The notes below the pieces were generated by a model. That model worked only from the letters and a program-made list of their open reading frames with translations, ran no database searches and was not told the origin of the DNA. Shown piece after piece: positions 56,762 through 64,000 of a stretch of DNA of 64,000 bases. How positions within the stretch are numbered: the first letter of the stretch is position 1; each line of letters starts with the position of its first letter. Source of the DNA: Thiomicrorhabdus sp. 6S3-12 (GTDB taxonomy: Bacteria > Pseudomonadota > Gammaproteobacteria > Thiomicrospirales > Thiomicrospiraceae); assembly GCF_017571475.1 (NCBI RefSeq), contig NZ_JAGETW010000001.1, forward strand, positions 124,001-188,000, given 5' to 3'. The translations under genes and the position numbers were made by a program.

Positions 56762-57755
56762 ATTGTGCTTCGAACGGCTGGCTCTCCAGATTTAAACTGC
56801 GAACTTCCTGAGCGGAAAACCTCTGTCGAATGTAAACTGCAAAACGTGGCAGACCATGCCGAGTCAAACCACTATACTTAAATGTAACCATCGCGCCAAC
56901 TTCAGGAGGATCCATGCGCTCTCGATCACTCAGCCCTGAACCGAGATAAATAATCGTCTGCGAAGAAACCGGTAACTCGGGGAACAGGCGAGACTTCTGG
57001 TGATTCAGCAAAGCACACGACAAAGAACCGACCTTACCCTGCAACCGCCCTTTACCCGGCCTATAGCCGACAACAATACATTCTGCATCACTGTATGGCT
57101 TTACTTTAACCACACTTTCTAATCGACCCGTCTGATACTCTAAAACCCCATTACGGAGAATAACCCCTTCCCCTCCTGCGTCCACGATTTTTCGGAAGTA
57201 CGACCTTAGCTGTCTGGAGGAACTGATTCGATACTGCTCAACCGGCTTCAGATATTTAGACGGATACGCCCGCAGATAATCTTTAAGTATAGACATCCTT
57301 GCCATAAGCCCTCCCGCCTGATTTGGAACCTCAAACACTCGGTAGGTCACAGCTCGCCAACCCTCCTCCCATTGCCTACTGTCGACTGAAGAGCGAATCA
57401 ATCCACTAATAAACGAAAAATGACCTGTCGCACTCCATAATTCGCCGTCCAGCGCAAAAGAGGGAAACGCATCGGTAAACCAGACCGGAGCAGAGATCCG
57501 GTTTCCTTGCCGGGTCAACAAATCTGTTCCATTCCAGTAGGCCCGGACGCCATCATACTTACGGCTTAAAAACCACTCGTCCGCTCCGTCTGCGGAAACT
57601 TCTATCAAACGGCCTGCTTCCGATAAAGACAATGACGTCGGCAAAAATAATTCCGGTCTGGTCGCTATTTCCGCACTGGCGACACCACTCGACATGCAAC
57701 CGGAGAAGGTTACAAAAAAGCCCAGCAGGGCCGGGCTTAGCGTAAGCGATCTCAT
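56760..57755 (-). CDS. exported ATP-dependent DNA ligase (LigE type)
   Basis: Minimal ATP-dependent ligase directed to the periplasm. The ATG at 57755 gives 331 residues with an export signal MRSLTLSPALLGFFVTFSGC; Cys20 sits in a near-lipobox FSGC, so it may be lipid-anchored, or cut after VASA. The nucleotidyltransferase domain has motif I SRKYDGVRAYW (adenylated Lys66), then FALDGELW, YRVFEVP, GGEGVILR and VVKVKPY. A small OB domain contains GSLSCALL and VTFKYSGLT. Some length beyond typical LigE (about 270-280) is N-terminal. It follows comEA by 13 bases. Confidence 0.9.
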   Translation of the reverse strand: MRSLTLSPALLGFFVTFSGCMSSGVASAEIATRPELFLPTSLSLSEAGRLIEVSADGADEWFLSRKYDGVRAYWNGTDLLTRQGNRISAPVWFTDAFPSFALDGELWSATGHFSFISGLIRSSVDSRQWEEGWRAVTYRVFEVPNQAGGLMARMSILKDYLRAYPSKYLKPVEQYRISSSRQLRSYFRKIVDAGGEGVILRNGVLEYQTGRLESVVKVKPYSDAECIVVGYRPGKGRLQGKVGSLSCALLNHQKSRLFPELPVSSQTIIYLGSGLSDRERMDPPEVGAMVTFKYSGLTRHGLPRFAVYIRQRFSAQEVRSLNLESQPFEAQ

Positions 57756-57768
57756 ATGTTTCAATCCG

Positions 57769-58020
57769 TTAATCCTCGAAGCGTAAATCTTCACGGATTT
57801 TCTCCAGCGTTTTAACACCAATTCCTTTGACACTCAGCAGATCCTCCGGCTGCTTGCATTGAACTTCCTGGCAGTACTCCACAATTCTCTGGGCTTTGAC
57901 GCTACCGATGCCATTCAATGCCTGAGCAACTTCTTCACCGGAAGCGGTATTCACATTGACCGGACTGGCATAAACAAAATGACTGAAAACCAACATAGAC
58001 AACAATAAAAAAATTCTCAT
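57769..58020 (-). CDS. comEA: ComEA-family helix-hairpin-helix DNA-binding protein
   Basis: Periplasmic DNA-binding protein that ratchets incoming single-to-double-stranded DNA during natural transformation. The 83 residues consist of a signal peptide (MRIFLLLSMLVFSHFVYAS) and a double helix-hairpin-helix module (VNVNTASGEEVAQALNGIGSVKAQRIVEY, then SVKGIGVKTLEKI). It is the first gene of a two-gene unit with the exported DNA ligase. A GGAGGG-like segment lies just upstream. Confidence 0.92.
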   Translation of the reverse strand: MRIFLLLSMLVFSHFVYASPVNVNTASGEEVAQALNGIGSVKAQRIVEYCQEVQCKQPEDLLSVKGIGVKTLEKIREDLRFED

Positions 58021-58315
58021 TAGACCCTCCTAAAACAACAATTATCTACATGCATATACAACACTATATACATACGCATTTTATACACATAAACCCTGCA
58101 GATTTACAAACAGTATTTTTTATACAACGCAACAAATATACTTATTAAAATGTATTTTTATTAACGATAAAGGAAACTTTATTATCAATATAAACTTAGA
58201 AGGCAGCTTAGTACCGTGCTTTTCCAGGTAAAGATCAGCAATAGCCAAAAGATAGCGATAAAATAAATGAGTCAATGAACCACTCTGCATTTTCAACAAC
58301 TTTAAAGGATTCACA
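58021..58315. other. AT-rich divergent intergenic region
   Basis: About 295 bases of strongly AT-rich DNA between comEA (minus) and the GTPase gene (plus). It contains many TATA-like stretches that could be -10 boxes but no pair of hexamers that stands out. A minus-strand frame of 64 codons (58120-58314) has no RBS and no family-like features. Confidence 0.5.
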
Positions 58316-59854
58316 ATGACCCCTAAAGAGCGTTACCAGAAACTGGAACAGCTTCTCAGCCTGGAAAATCCGGTTCTGTTGGAAATCATTCAAAGTTACA
58401 AAAATCTTGATAAGGTGGGATATAAAACCGGCCTATTAGCGCGGACAGAGTCCTATGCGGAACATATTTCGTGGTGGCCACTGATTTCAGTACTAGGAAC
58501 CTTTTCAGCGGGCAAATCCAGCTTTATTAATCAATATGTCGGCAAAAAATTACAGGCTACCGGGAATCAGGCGGTAGACGATAAATTTACCGTGATCTGC
58601 CACGGAAACAGCGACGAAATCACCACCCTGCCGGGACTCGCACTGGACTCCGATCCACGCTTTCCGTTTTACGGCATGAGCGATCAAATCGATCAGGTCG
58701 AATTCGGAGAAGGAAGTCGAATCGACAGCTACCTACAGTTGAAAACCACCAAGGCGGACGCTCTGCGAGGGAAAATTCTAATCGACTCTCCCGGATTTGA
58801 CGCCGACTCGCAAAGGGACGCAACGCTGCGCCTGACAAACCATATCATTGACTTGTCGGATCTTGTCCTGGTCTTCTTCGATGCCCGCCATCCAGAGCCA
58901 GGGGCTATGCGCGATACCTTAGAACACTTGGTCGCCTCGACCAGAACCCGTCATGACGCCGACAAAGTACTGTACATCCTTAACCAGATCGACACTGCCG
59001 CCAAGGACGATAACCTGGAAGAAATCATCGGTTCCTGGCAGAGAGCCTTGTCTTCGAAAGGGCTGATCGGCGGAAACTTTTTTGCCATCTATAATGAAGA
59101 AGCCGCCGAATCCATTTCCGACCCTGCGGTTAAAGAACGCTTTCAGCGCAGACGCGATAAGGATATTCAAAAGATCGTGCAGCGCATGGACAAGGTCAGT
59201 ATAGAACGCAGTTACCGTATTGCCCGCACCCTGGAAAATATCGCACATGAAATCACACAAACCCAGGTTCCGCGCCTGAAACAGGAACTCGCTAAATGGC
59301 GACGACGAGTGTTGTTGACGGACGCTGCCGCATTTACAGGGATTTTTCTACTCCTGACTTTTATCCTTTCAAGCTTCGGCGCTTTAGACACCCCGTTTTC
59401 CGAATGGTCAATCGTCACCGCAATCGGCGAATCATCGATTTTTGCCAGCCTGTTTTTCATCGCAATTTTAACGGCTGGTTTCAGCCTGCATCAGTTTATC
59501 CGTCTGAAATTATCGCAGTGGCAACAGAAAACCTTGCGCCAACAGGATGAGTCGCGTCTGGCAAATGCTTTAGCCCACAGCACACGTTTTTGGCGCGGCC
59601 TGTTTAATGAAGATCCACGAGGCTGGAGCCGAGGTACACAAAAATTGCTCGGCAAAATCGGACAGGCGTCGAAAAAATCGATACAAAAACTTAACGATCA
59701 GTTTACCAACCCATCCGGGCAAGATAACGGACCATCGAAATCAGAAAGTGTTGATAAGGAAATACTGAGCGAAAACATCGACAGCACGCCGAAACCGGAC
59801 GTTAAAACCGAGTCGGAAAATCAATCGGAAGAAAAAGAAGAGAAACTTAAATAA
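58316..59854 (+). CDS. dynamin-like/EHD-type GTPase with two membrane helices
   Basis: Large GTPase of the bacterial dynamin-like superfamily, likely remodelling or tethering the inner membrane. The 512 residues run: helical lead, G domain with P-loop GTFSAGKSS (residues 61-69), G3 DSPGF (about 160) and G4 NQID (about 228). A helical neck follows, then two hydrophobic hairpin helices (about 335-360 and 375-395), and finally a disordered acidic/Lys tail (ESENQSEEKEEKLK). It has an EHD-like switch (AVDDKFTVI). It is single in its operon; most two-gene dynamin systems have a partner beside them. Confidence 0.85.
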   Translation: MTPKERYQKLEQLLSLENPVLLEIIQSYKNLDKVGYKTGLLARTESYAEHISWWPLISVLGTFSAGKSSFINQYVGKKLQATGNQAVDDKFTVICHGNSDEITTLPGLALDSDPRFPFYGMSDQIDQVEFGEGSRIDSYLQLKTTKADALRGKILIDSPGFDADSQRDATLRLTNHIIDLSDLVLVFFDARHPEPGAMRDTLEHLVASTRTRHDADKVLYILNQIDTAAKDDNLEEIIGSWQRALSSKGLIGGNFFAIYNEEAAESISDPAVKERFQRRRDKDIQKIVQRMDKVSIERSYRIARTLENIAHEITQTQVPRLKQELAKWRRRVLLTDAAAFTGIFLLLTFILSSFGALDTPFSEWSIVTAIGESSIFASLFFIAILTAGFSLHQFIRLKLSQWQQKTLRQQDESRLANALAHSTRFWRGLFNEDPRGWSRGTQKLLGKIGQASKKSIQKLNDQFTNPSGQDNGPSKSESVDKEILSENIDSTPKPDVKTESENQSEEKEEKLK

Positions 59855-59925
59855 CAGAACGAGGAGATCGAGCAGAAACCTGAATTCAGGAATTATCAGG
59901 CAATATCGTTCGACCCCTCAAACAG

Positions 59926-59948
59926 AAAAACCAGCGCTTACGCGCTGG
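59926..59948 (-). terminator. intrinsic terminator of the porin gene
   Basis: On the minus strand CCAGCGC-GTAA-GCGCTGG is followed by five Ts, 36 bases after the stop at 59985. Confidence 0.85.
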
Positions 59949-59984
59949 CATAACATATCAATTTAAGGAGCCAAACAAAAGCAA

Positions 59985-60674
59985 TTACATCAAGTCAAAT
60001 GATTTGCTTAGACCCACTACGAAGTAGGTATCGTCTTCAGCATTTTCGCCGCTGAAGATCAGGTTGGCAGTAAAGTCCAGACCGTAATCCAGAGTTGTGC
60101 CGTAAGCGATGTCAAAGTAGCTCGCACCATCTTCGAAATCATCATTTTCATAAACGGTCGTACCGTAAGTCAAAGAAACACCGGTAATATATGGGTCTAG
60201 ATCAAGAGAAGCGGCATAGTGGTTGTAATCAAGCTCATCAGGACCGGTATTATCTTTACCTAGATCCAGATTGAAAGACAACATGCTCACGCCAACAGAC
60301 AGGTTAACTTCTTCAAACGCCTGGAAATCAGAGTCGCCCACCTCTTCCGAGTAACTGTATGCGGTATAACCTACGCCGAAGTCAAAATCAGAGATTTTGC
60401 CGGCCCAACCGATATACAAATCGTATTCGTTCTGATCCGCACCCATAGTAGAACCCCAGATACCTGCATAGATACCCATGTCGTTCTGGTAGTCGATACC
60501 ACCCTGCATAGACAGGCCACCGGTTTGGTCAAAACCACGGAATACATAGTTCGTTACACCACCCAGATTCGCCGTAACACTTGCTTCTGCATGCGCTGCC
60601 GGAGCTGCGGCAAATGAAGCCGCGCCAGCAATGGCCATTGCTGCCATTAAAGGCTTGATAGATAATTTTTTCAT
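59985..60674 (-). CDS. TorF-family putative outer-membrane porin
   Basis: Small beta-barrel of the proteobacterial TIGR02001/TorF family; the transported solute is unknown. The ATG at 60674 (GGGAGAG upstream) gives 229 residues with a signal peptide MKKLSIKPLMAAMAIAGAAS...AHA. The mature start EASVTANLGGVTNYVFRGFDQTGG is the family hallmark. Alternating aromatic/acidic strands follow, and the final strand ends ...FVVGLSKSFDLM. The protein is very acidic, with many Asp and Glu in loops, unusual next to its neighbours. It is monocistronic with its own terminator. Confidence 0.88.
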   Translation of the reverse strand: MKKLSIKPLMAAMAIAGAASFAAAPAAHAEASVTANLGGVTNYVFRGFDQTGGLSMQGGIDYQNDMGIYAGIWGSTMGADQNEYDLYIGWAGKISDFDFGVGYTAYSYSEEVGDSDFQAFEEVNLSVGVSMLSFNLDLGKDNTGPDELDYNHYAASLDLDPYITGVSLTYGTTVYENDDFEDGASYFDIAYGTTLDYGLDFTANLIFSGENAEDDTYFVVGLSKSFDLM

Positions 60675-60867
60675 ATACACTCTCCCAATCAAGATGTCAT
60701 TTAAATTAAAACAAAAACAACTTAAATACCAGTTTTCGTTTCTATTACATTATCAATAAGTTACTTTAAACTAAACAAAACCCGCCTGATTTAAAGTCTT
60801 TTTTGAGTATTTTAACTTAAGGTTTTGGTGCAAACAATGCACCCTATTAAAATCTGCCGCCAATCCA

Positions 60868-61278
60868 TTACAAATCTAAATTGAAAGCTTTAATTTGCTG
60901 GCTGGCCTGCTGTAAAAAGGTTTCAAAATCCTTTTCCATCTTCCGAAAAAGAGCGATCAACGCCTTCCCTTTGGGCGTCAGAACACTCCCTCCTCCAGAT
61001 TTGCCCCCCTGCGCTTTAACCACAAGCGGCTCATCATATATCTCATTCAGTTCGTCGATCAGTTTCCAGGCTTTTTTGTAAGACATGCCCATCTCTTTTG
61101 CCGCGCGGTTCATTGAGCCGAAACGCTCTATATTCTCCAGCAGCTCAACCCGCCCGATACCGACAAAACTGGCATTTTTCCCTTTAATCCAAAAACGCGC
61201 GTGAACCCAATCCGAATAGGCTCCGCCCGGGATCTTTTCACTCGCTTTAATCTCTTCGTCCAGTTTAGGCTGACTCAT
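60868..61278 (-). CDS. single-domain ModE-like winged-helix regulator
   Basis: DNA-binding protein of 136 residues with the ModE N-terminal domain only: RFWIKGKNASFVGIGRVELL, helix-turn-helix SMNRAAKEMGMSYKKAWKLIDELN (residues 55-78) and the wing AQGGKSGGGSVL (89-100). The C-terminal molybdate-binding (TOBE/Mop) domains of E. coli ModE are absent, so if it senses molybdate it does so through another protein or not at all. It could act at the ModE-like sites at 23857 and 23944. It is divergent from the DUF2892 gene. Confidence 0.88.
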   Translation of the reverse strand: MSQPKLDEEIKASEKIPGGAYSDWVHARFWIKGKNASFVGIGRVELLENIERFGSMNRAAKEMGMSYKKAWKLIDELNEIYDEPLVVKAQGGKSGGGSVLTPKGKALIALFRKMEKDFETFLQQASQQIKAFNLDL

Positions 61279-61428
61279 ACCAATTAAAACTACCTCATAT
61301 TATTCTTCGAAACCATTGGATTATCAGAGAAAACGCATAAATCACGCTCAACCACGATCCAGATCAACTTTAAAAAGCAAAGTCCCTTAAAAACCGTTCT
61401 AAATCAGGACTTAATTTATCAAAAAAAA

Positions 61429-61455
61429 CCTGAAAAGATTGACAATCTTTGCAGG
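61429..61455. promoter_or_regulatory. 27-base inverted repeat overlapping a -35-like box
   Basis: The arms CCTGAAAAGATTG and CAATCTTTGCAGG flank a single A and pair with one mismatch; the inner 17 bases are a perfect palindrome. It contains TTGACA (61439-61444), so a bound protein would cover the -35 region of a promoter reading towards 61564. Confidence 0.6.
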
Positions 61456-61563
61456 AATTAGCACGATAATAACGCCTCCAAAACCTCGATTCCAAAAGCA
61501 GGTTTAAAGGAAAAGAAAACCAATATACAAATTACAAAACCTTAACTCAAAGGAATACTCTTT

Positions 61564-61767
61564 ATGAACGTTGGCTTAGTTGATCGCATTATCCGCATCT
61601 TGATCGGTGCGCTGCTTATCGCGCTTTCTTATTTCGATATTATCGGCGCATGGGGTTATATTGGTGTTATCCCGCTTGTTACCGGTTTAATTAAATGGTG
61701 TCCGCTGTACACGCTTCTAGGCATTCAGACCTGCCCGGTACACGCTAATATTAAATACGACAAGTAA
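61564..61767 (+). CDS. DUF2892 (YgaP-like) two-helix membrane protein
   Basis: A 67-residue inner-membrane protein with the family opening MNVGLVDRIIRILIGALLIAL. Two hydrophobic helices (about 8-24 and 28-46) are followed by the conserved tail KWCPLYTLLGIQTCPV, which has two Cys. In YgaP this segment is fused to a rhodanese; here it is alone. RBS AAAGGAATAC lies before the ATG. It is 54 bases upstream of the CobW gene and may be co-transcribed. The function of DUF2892 is unknown. Confidence 0.88.
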   Translation: MNVGLVDRIIRILIGALLIALSYFDIIGAWGYIGVIPLVTGLIKWCPLYTLLGIQTCPVHANIKYDK

Positions 61768-61821
61768 AGATTCCGGCAGTCACTACGACTGCCGAATTCT
61801 CTCCACATTCAATTCTCTTGC

Positions 61822-62904
61822 ATGACATCATCAAACCGCCCCAGCTGTAAAATCAACTTAATTTGCGGAACCCTGGGTGCAGGGAAAACCACCTTATTGC
61901 GACACCTCTTAACGCAAAAACCGATTGCCGAAACTTGGGCGATCATCGTTAACGAGTTCGGCGCGATCGGTCTTGACGGTGCCATACTCAGTAGTCAGAA
62001 TTCAGCAACCGTTCACGAGATTCCCGGGGGCTGCATTTGCTGTAGCTCCATGCCCGAGCTGCAGAAAACACTGGATGCGTTACTTCGCGAGAACAGATTC
62101 GACCGAATCCTGATCGAACCGACCGGTCTCAGTGAACCCGAAACGCTGGTTGATCTCTTGAAAAACCTGAAGCAGGAACTCGATGCACAACAATCCGTTT
62201 TTCTTGAAAACATCCTTTGCGTATTTGCCGCCAACGAGCTAAACCCGGAGCTATGGCAGGAAAAATTGAGTTACCGCAATCTCAGCCATATGGCTGACAT
62301 AATTATTTTAAATAAAAGCGACCTGTGCAGTGATGAACACCTCGCATCCCTCACTGAGTATGCCTCCGGACTCTACCCCCCGAAACAGGCAGTCGAACTG
62401 ACCCAACAGTCCGCCGCAGATGTAACGCTACTCAAACCTGCTCCAAAAGCAGCTGAGCTGTATTTTTTACGCGATTCGCAAACGACTAAGATCACCTCTT
62501 CAAACCGCAAAGCACTCCATCAACCGCTTCACACCGTCCAGGAATCGATGCCAGAGCACCCTCAACTTCTCGATTACCAACAGCAACAAAGCAGTACAAC
62601 CCTCAGTTACGGCTGGCTGTTTTCTCCGGAAGCAGAGTTCGACTGGCAAAAACTGCACACCCTGTTCGAAGAATTCAACAGCAAACCTGCCTTTACCGGA
62701 ATGAGACGAATGAAAGGGGTTTTTCGTGTCGGCAAACCATGGATGCTTTTTCAATGGAGACAAAAACAACTCAGCCGCGAATTGATCAGCTACCGAAAAG
62801 ATTCGCGGATCGAAATCCTTGTCGCGGCACACGAGAGCGACAAACCATTTAATCCCGTTGACTTCTACCTAGCACTGCTGAGCTGCCTAAAAACGCAAGA
62901 CTGA
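61822..62904 (+). CDS. CobW/G3E-family GTPase (putative metallochaperone)
   Basis: COG0523 GTPase that typically delivers a metal ion to a client protein. The 360 residues have Walker A GTLGAGKTT (16-24), the metal-binding CxCC motif in GGCICCSS, LIEPTGLSEPETLV, the guanine-specificity NKSD, and a CobW_C domain near the end (LSYGWLFSPEAEFDW, GVFRVGKPWMLFQW). The client and metal (Zn, Co or Fe) cannot be told. It is behind the 27-base palindrome with the DUF2892 gene. Confidence 0.9.
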   Translation: MTSSNRPSCKINLICGTLGAGKTTLLRHLLTQKPIAETWAIIVNEFGAIGLDGAILSSQNSATVHEIPGGCICCSSMPELQKTLDALLRENRFDRILIEPTGLSEPETLVDLLKNLKQELDAQQSVFLENILCVFAANELNPELWQEKLSYRNLSHMADIIILNKSDLCSDEHLASLTEYASGLYPPKQAVELTQQSAADVTLLKPAPKAAELYFLRDSQTTKITSSNRKALHQPLHTVQESMPEHPQLLDYQQQQSSTTLSYGWLFSPEAEFDWQKLHTLFEEFNSKPAFTGMRRMKGVFRVGKPWMLFQWRQKQLSRELISYRKDSRIEILVAAHESDKPFNPVDFYLALLSCLKTQD

Positions 62905-63017
62905 TTAAGTTATAAAATTGCAAGCCCTTAAGACCAATAATCAGTCCGTTTTGACACTAAAATTTTTTAAAAGTAAATAAAAAAATTTTTCTTTTTTTAA
63001 TTTTTGTATTCACAAAG

Positions 63018-63026
63018 TTATCCACA
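63018..63026 (+). promoter_or_regulatory. DnaA box (perfect consensus)
   Basis: TTATCCACA matches the strong DnaA box. Related 9-mers lie at 63029-63037 (TTATCCTTA) and 63106-63114 (TTATCCCCA). In E. coli DnaA also binds upstream of nrdAB and controls it. Confidence 0.6.
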
Positions 63027-63145
63027 AGTTATCCTTAACAAAAAAGCACTGAAAACTCGGGGTTTAGAGATTATTTCCACAGAAATCCGTATCGCGACCT
63101 GTGAATTATCCCCACATTTTAACCTCTTGCGATTCATATAAATTT

Positions 63146-63192
63146 ACACTATATTCTGTGTAACCGAGCAGACGCATCACCATATCTTGTAG
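63146..63192 (+). promoter_or_regulatory. tandem NrdR boxes
   Basis: ACACTATATTCTGTGT (63146-63161) and TCACCATATCTTGTAG (63177-63192) resemble the NrdR box ACACWATATATWGTGT and are exactly 31 bases apart, the paired spacing on one helix face known for NrdR. A third weaker match, ACACTATAGATTAAGG, starts 32 bases further at 63209. Confidence 0.7.
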
Positions 63193-63342
63193 AGCTTCTT
63201 TACCTTTAACACTATAGATTAAGGCACACAGTTCACAAGCTACTGCTCATCTAGGCGCTAAGCCTATGAAATAGAAAATAAATCTGTTAATTCCATCAGA
63301 ATTAACGATGTTTTATTTATACACAGGTTAAAAGATCCGTTC

Positions 63343-64000
63343 ATGAGTCAGCCAAACATCCTAGTTACTAAGCGCAATGGTGCCACCGAAGCCATTGATC
63401 TGGAAAAAATTCACCGCGTCATCCGCTGGGCCGCTGAAGGCCTGGAAAACGTTTCCGTTTCCGAAGTCGAACTGCGCTCGCACATCCAGTTCTACGAAGG
63501 CATTAAAACCGCCGACATCCACGAAACGATCATCAAGTCTGCAGCAGACCTGATCTCCGAAAGCGCCCCGGATTACCAGCACCTTGCCGCCCGTCTTGCC
63601 ATTTTCCACCTGCGTAAAAAAGCATTTGGTCAGTTCGAACCACCACACCTGGAAACCCATATTCAGGCAATGACCGATAAAAAGGTCTACGACAGCCAAA
63701 TCATGGAAGACTACACTTCCGAGGAACTGGACGAACTTAACAGCTATATCGACCATAGCCGTGACATGAACTTCAGCTACGCCGCCGTAAAACAGCTTGA
63801 AGGGAAATACCTGGCTCAGAACCGTGTCACCAAGCAAATTTATGAAAGCCCGCAGTTCATCTACATGCTGATTCCTATGTGCCTTTTCGGTCATTACCCG
63901 AAAGAATCACGTCTGCAGTATGTCAAAGACTTCTATGATGCGGCGTCTCTGTTCAAACTGTCTCTGCCGACACCAATCATGTCCGGCGTACGTACCCCGA
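63343..64000 (+). CDS. nrdA: class Ia ribonucleotide reductase alpha subunit (3' end outside window)
   Basis: Catalytic subunit that reduces ribonucleoside diphosphates. The visible 219 residues comprise the N-terminal ATP-cone (VTKRNGATEAIDLEKIHRVIRWAAEGL) used for allosteric activity control, then RSHIQFYEGIKTADIHETIIK, LAARLAIFHLRKKAFGQFEPP, DRMNFSY-type segment DMNFSYAAVKQLEGKYL and LSLPTPIMSGVRTP, close to E. coli NrdA throughout. The reading frame is open to the window end. Regulation by NrdR and possibly DnaA is suggested by the upstream boxes. Confidence 0.97.
   Translation, partial: MSQPNILVTKRNGATEAIDLEKIHRVIRWAAEGLENVSVSEVELRSHIQFYEGIKTADIHETIIKSAADLISESAPDYQHLAARLAIFHLRKKAFGQFEPPHLETHIQAMTDKKVYDSQIMEDYTSEELDELNSYIDHSRDMNFSYAAVKQLEGKYLAQNRVTKQIYESPQFIYMLIPMCLFGHYPKESRLQYVKDFYDAASLFKLSLPTPIMSGVRTP

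Larger units (their letters stand above)
62905..63342. other. 438-base nrdA upstream control region
   Basis: No gene is seen. The left half is extremely AT-rich (62950-63010 is nearly all A and T) and leads into a cluster of DnaA-box-like 9-mers; the right half holds NrdR-like 16-mers at regular spacing. Confidence 0.6.

Noticed and set aside
58120-58314. 64-codon minus-strand frame in the comEA/GTPase gap
   Set aside because: AT-rich region, no RBS, no conserved-looking pattern; probably chance.
62940-63120. Chromosomal origin of replication
   Set aside because: One perfect DnaA box and an AT tract are not enough, and none of dnaA, dnaN, gidA/mnmG or parAB is near; nrd promoter control explains the boxes.

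Overview
The window is ordinary-density bacterial chromosome from a gammaproteobacterium. Several gene orders point there: yajC-secD-secF, lptF/lptG divergent from pepA-holC, pilT-pilU, class Ia nrdA with NrdR boxes, and RF3. A thiosulfate-type YeeE/YedE transporter and the overall protein flavour fit the Thiomicrospira/Hydrogenovibrio group of sulfur oxidisers, but that placement is an inference made without database searches. There are no insertion sequences, integrases, phage genes or CRISPR arrays.

Layout. 1-5842 (minus) is a nucleotide-sugar cluster: ugd, UDP-glucuronate epimerase, galE, rfbB, rfbA and rfbC (cut by the window start). It would supply UDP-GlcA, UDP-GalA, UDP-Gal and dTDP-rhamnose precursors for surface polysaccharide. 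6095-6273 holds tRNA-Val(GAC) and tRNA-Leu(CAA). 6484-8684 is queA-tgt (queuosine), followed by a YeeE/YedE transporter. 10303-13646 is yajC-secD-secF. Next come a membrane hypothetical with an acyl-CoA-binding protein, then prfC behind a promoter whose spacer is a CG-alternating tract. 17013-23620 is bracketed by two near-identical tRNA-Asn-plus-terminator units and carries a PAS/GGDEF cyclase, a GNAT-fold protein, an EEP nuclease and cardiolipin synthase.

23822-30085 is the most interesting locus. It has an outer-membrane TonB receptor, a periplasmic binding protein, a luciferase-like flavin monooxygenase, a FecCD permease and an ABC ATPase in one tight operon. The leader carries an excellent match to a ModE operator and an intrinsic terminator. 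The reading proposed here is an outer- plus inner-membrane molybdate/tungstate (or oxyanion-chelate) uptake system with an enzyme that may act on the imported ligand.

30171-39009 holds a LapG-LapD pair (c-di-GMP control of a surface adhesin), a lipoprotein, a CHAD protein, divergent umuC/umuD and an HD-GYP response regulator. galU-pgi follows, then a UDP-glucose dehydrogenase paralogue that has lost its catalytic cysteine, and phosphomannomutase. 43331-50167 holds lptG/lptF, pepA-holC and pilT-pilU. 50164-56712 holds an M14 peptidase, an L,D-transpeptidase with a paired NTF2-like protein, uvrB and aspC, with a candidate small RNA between the last two. 56760-58020 is an exported ATP-dependent DNA ligase (LigE type) coupled to ComEA. 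The right end has a dynamin-like GTPase, a TorF-type porin, a single-domain ModE-like regulator, a DUF2892 protein and a CobW GTPase. The window ends in the start of nrdA, whose long AT-rich promoter region carries NrdR boxes and DnaA boxes.
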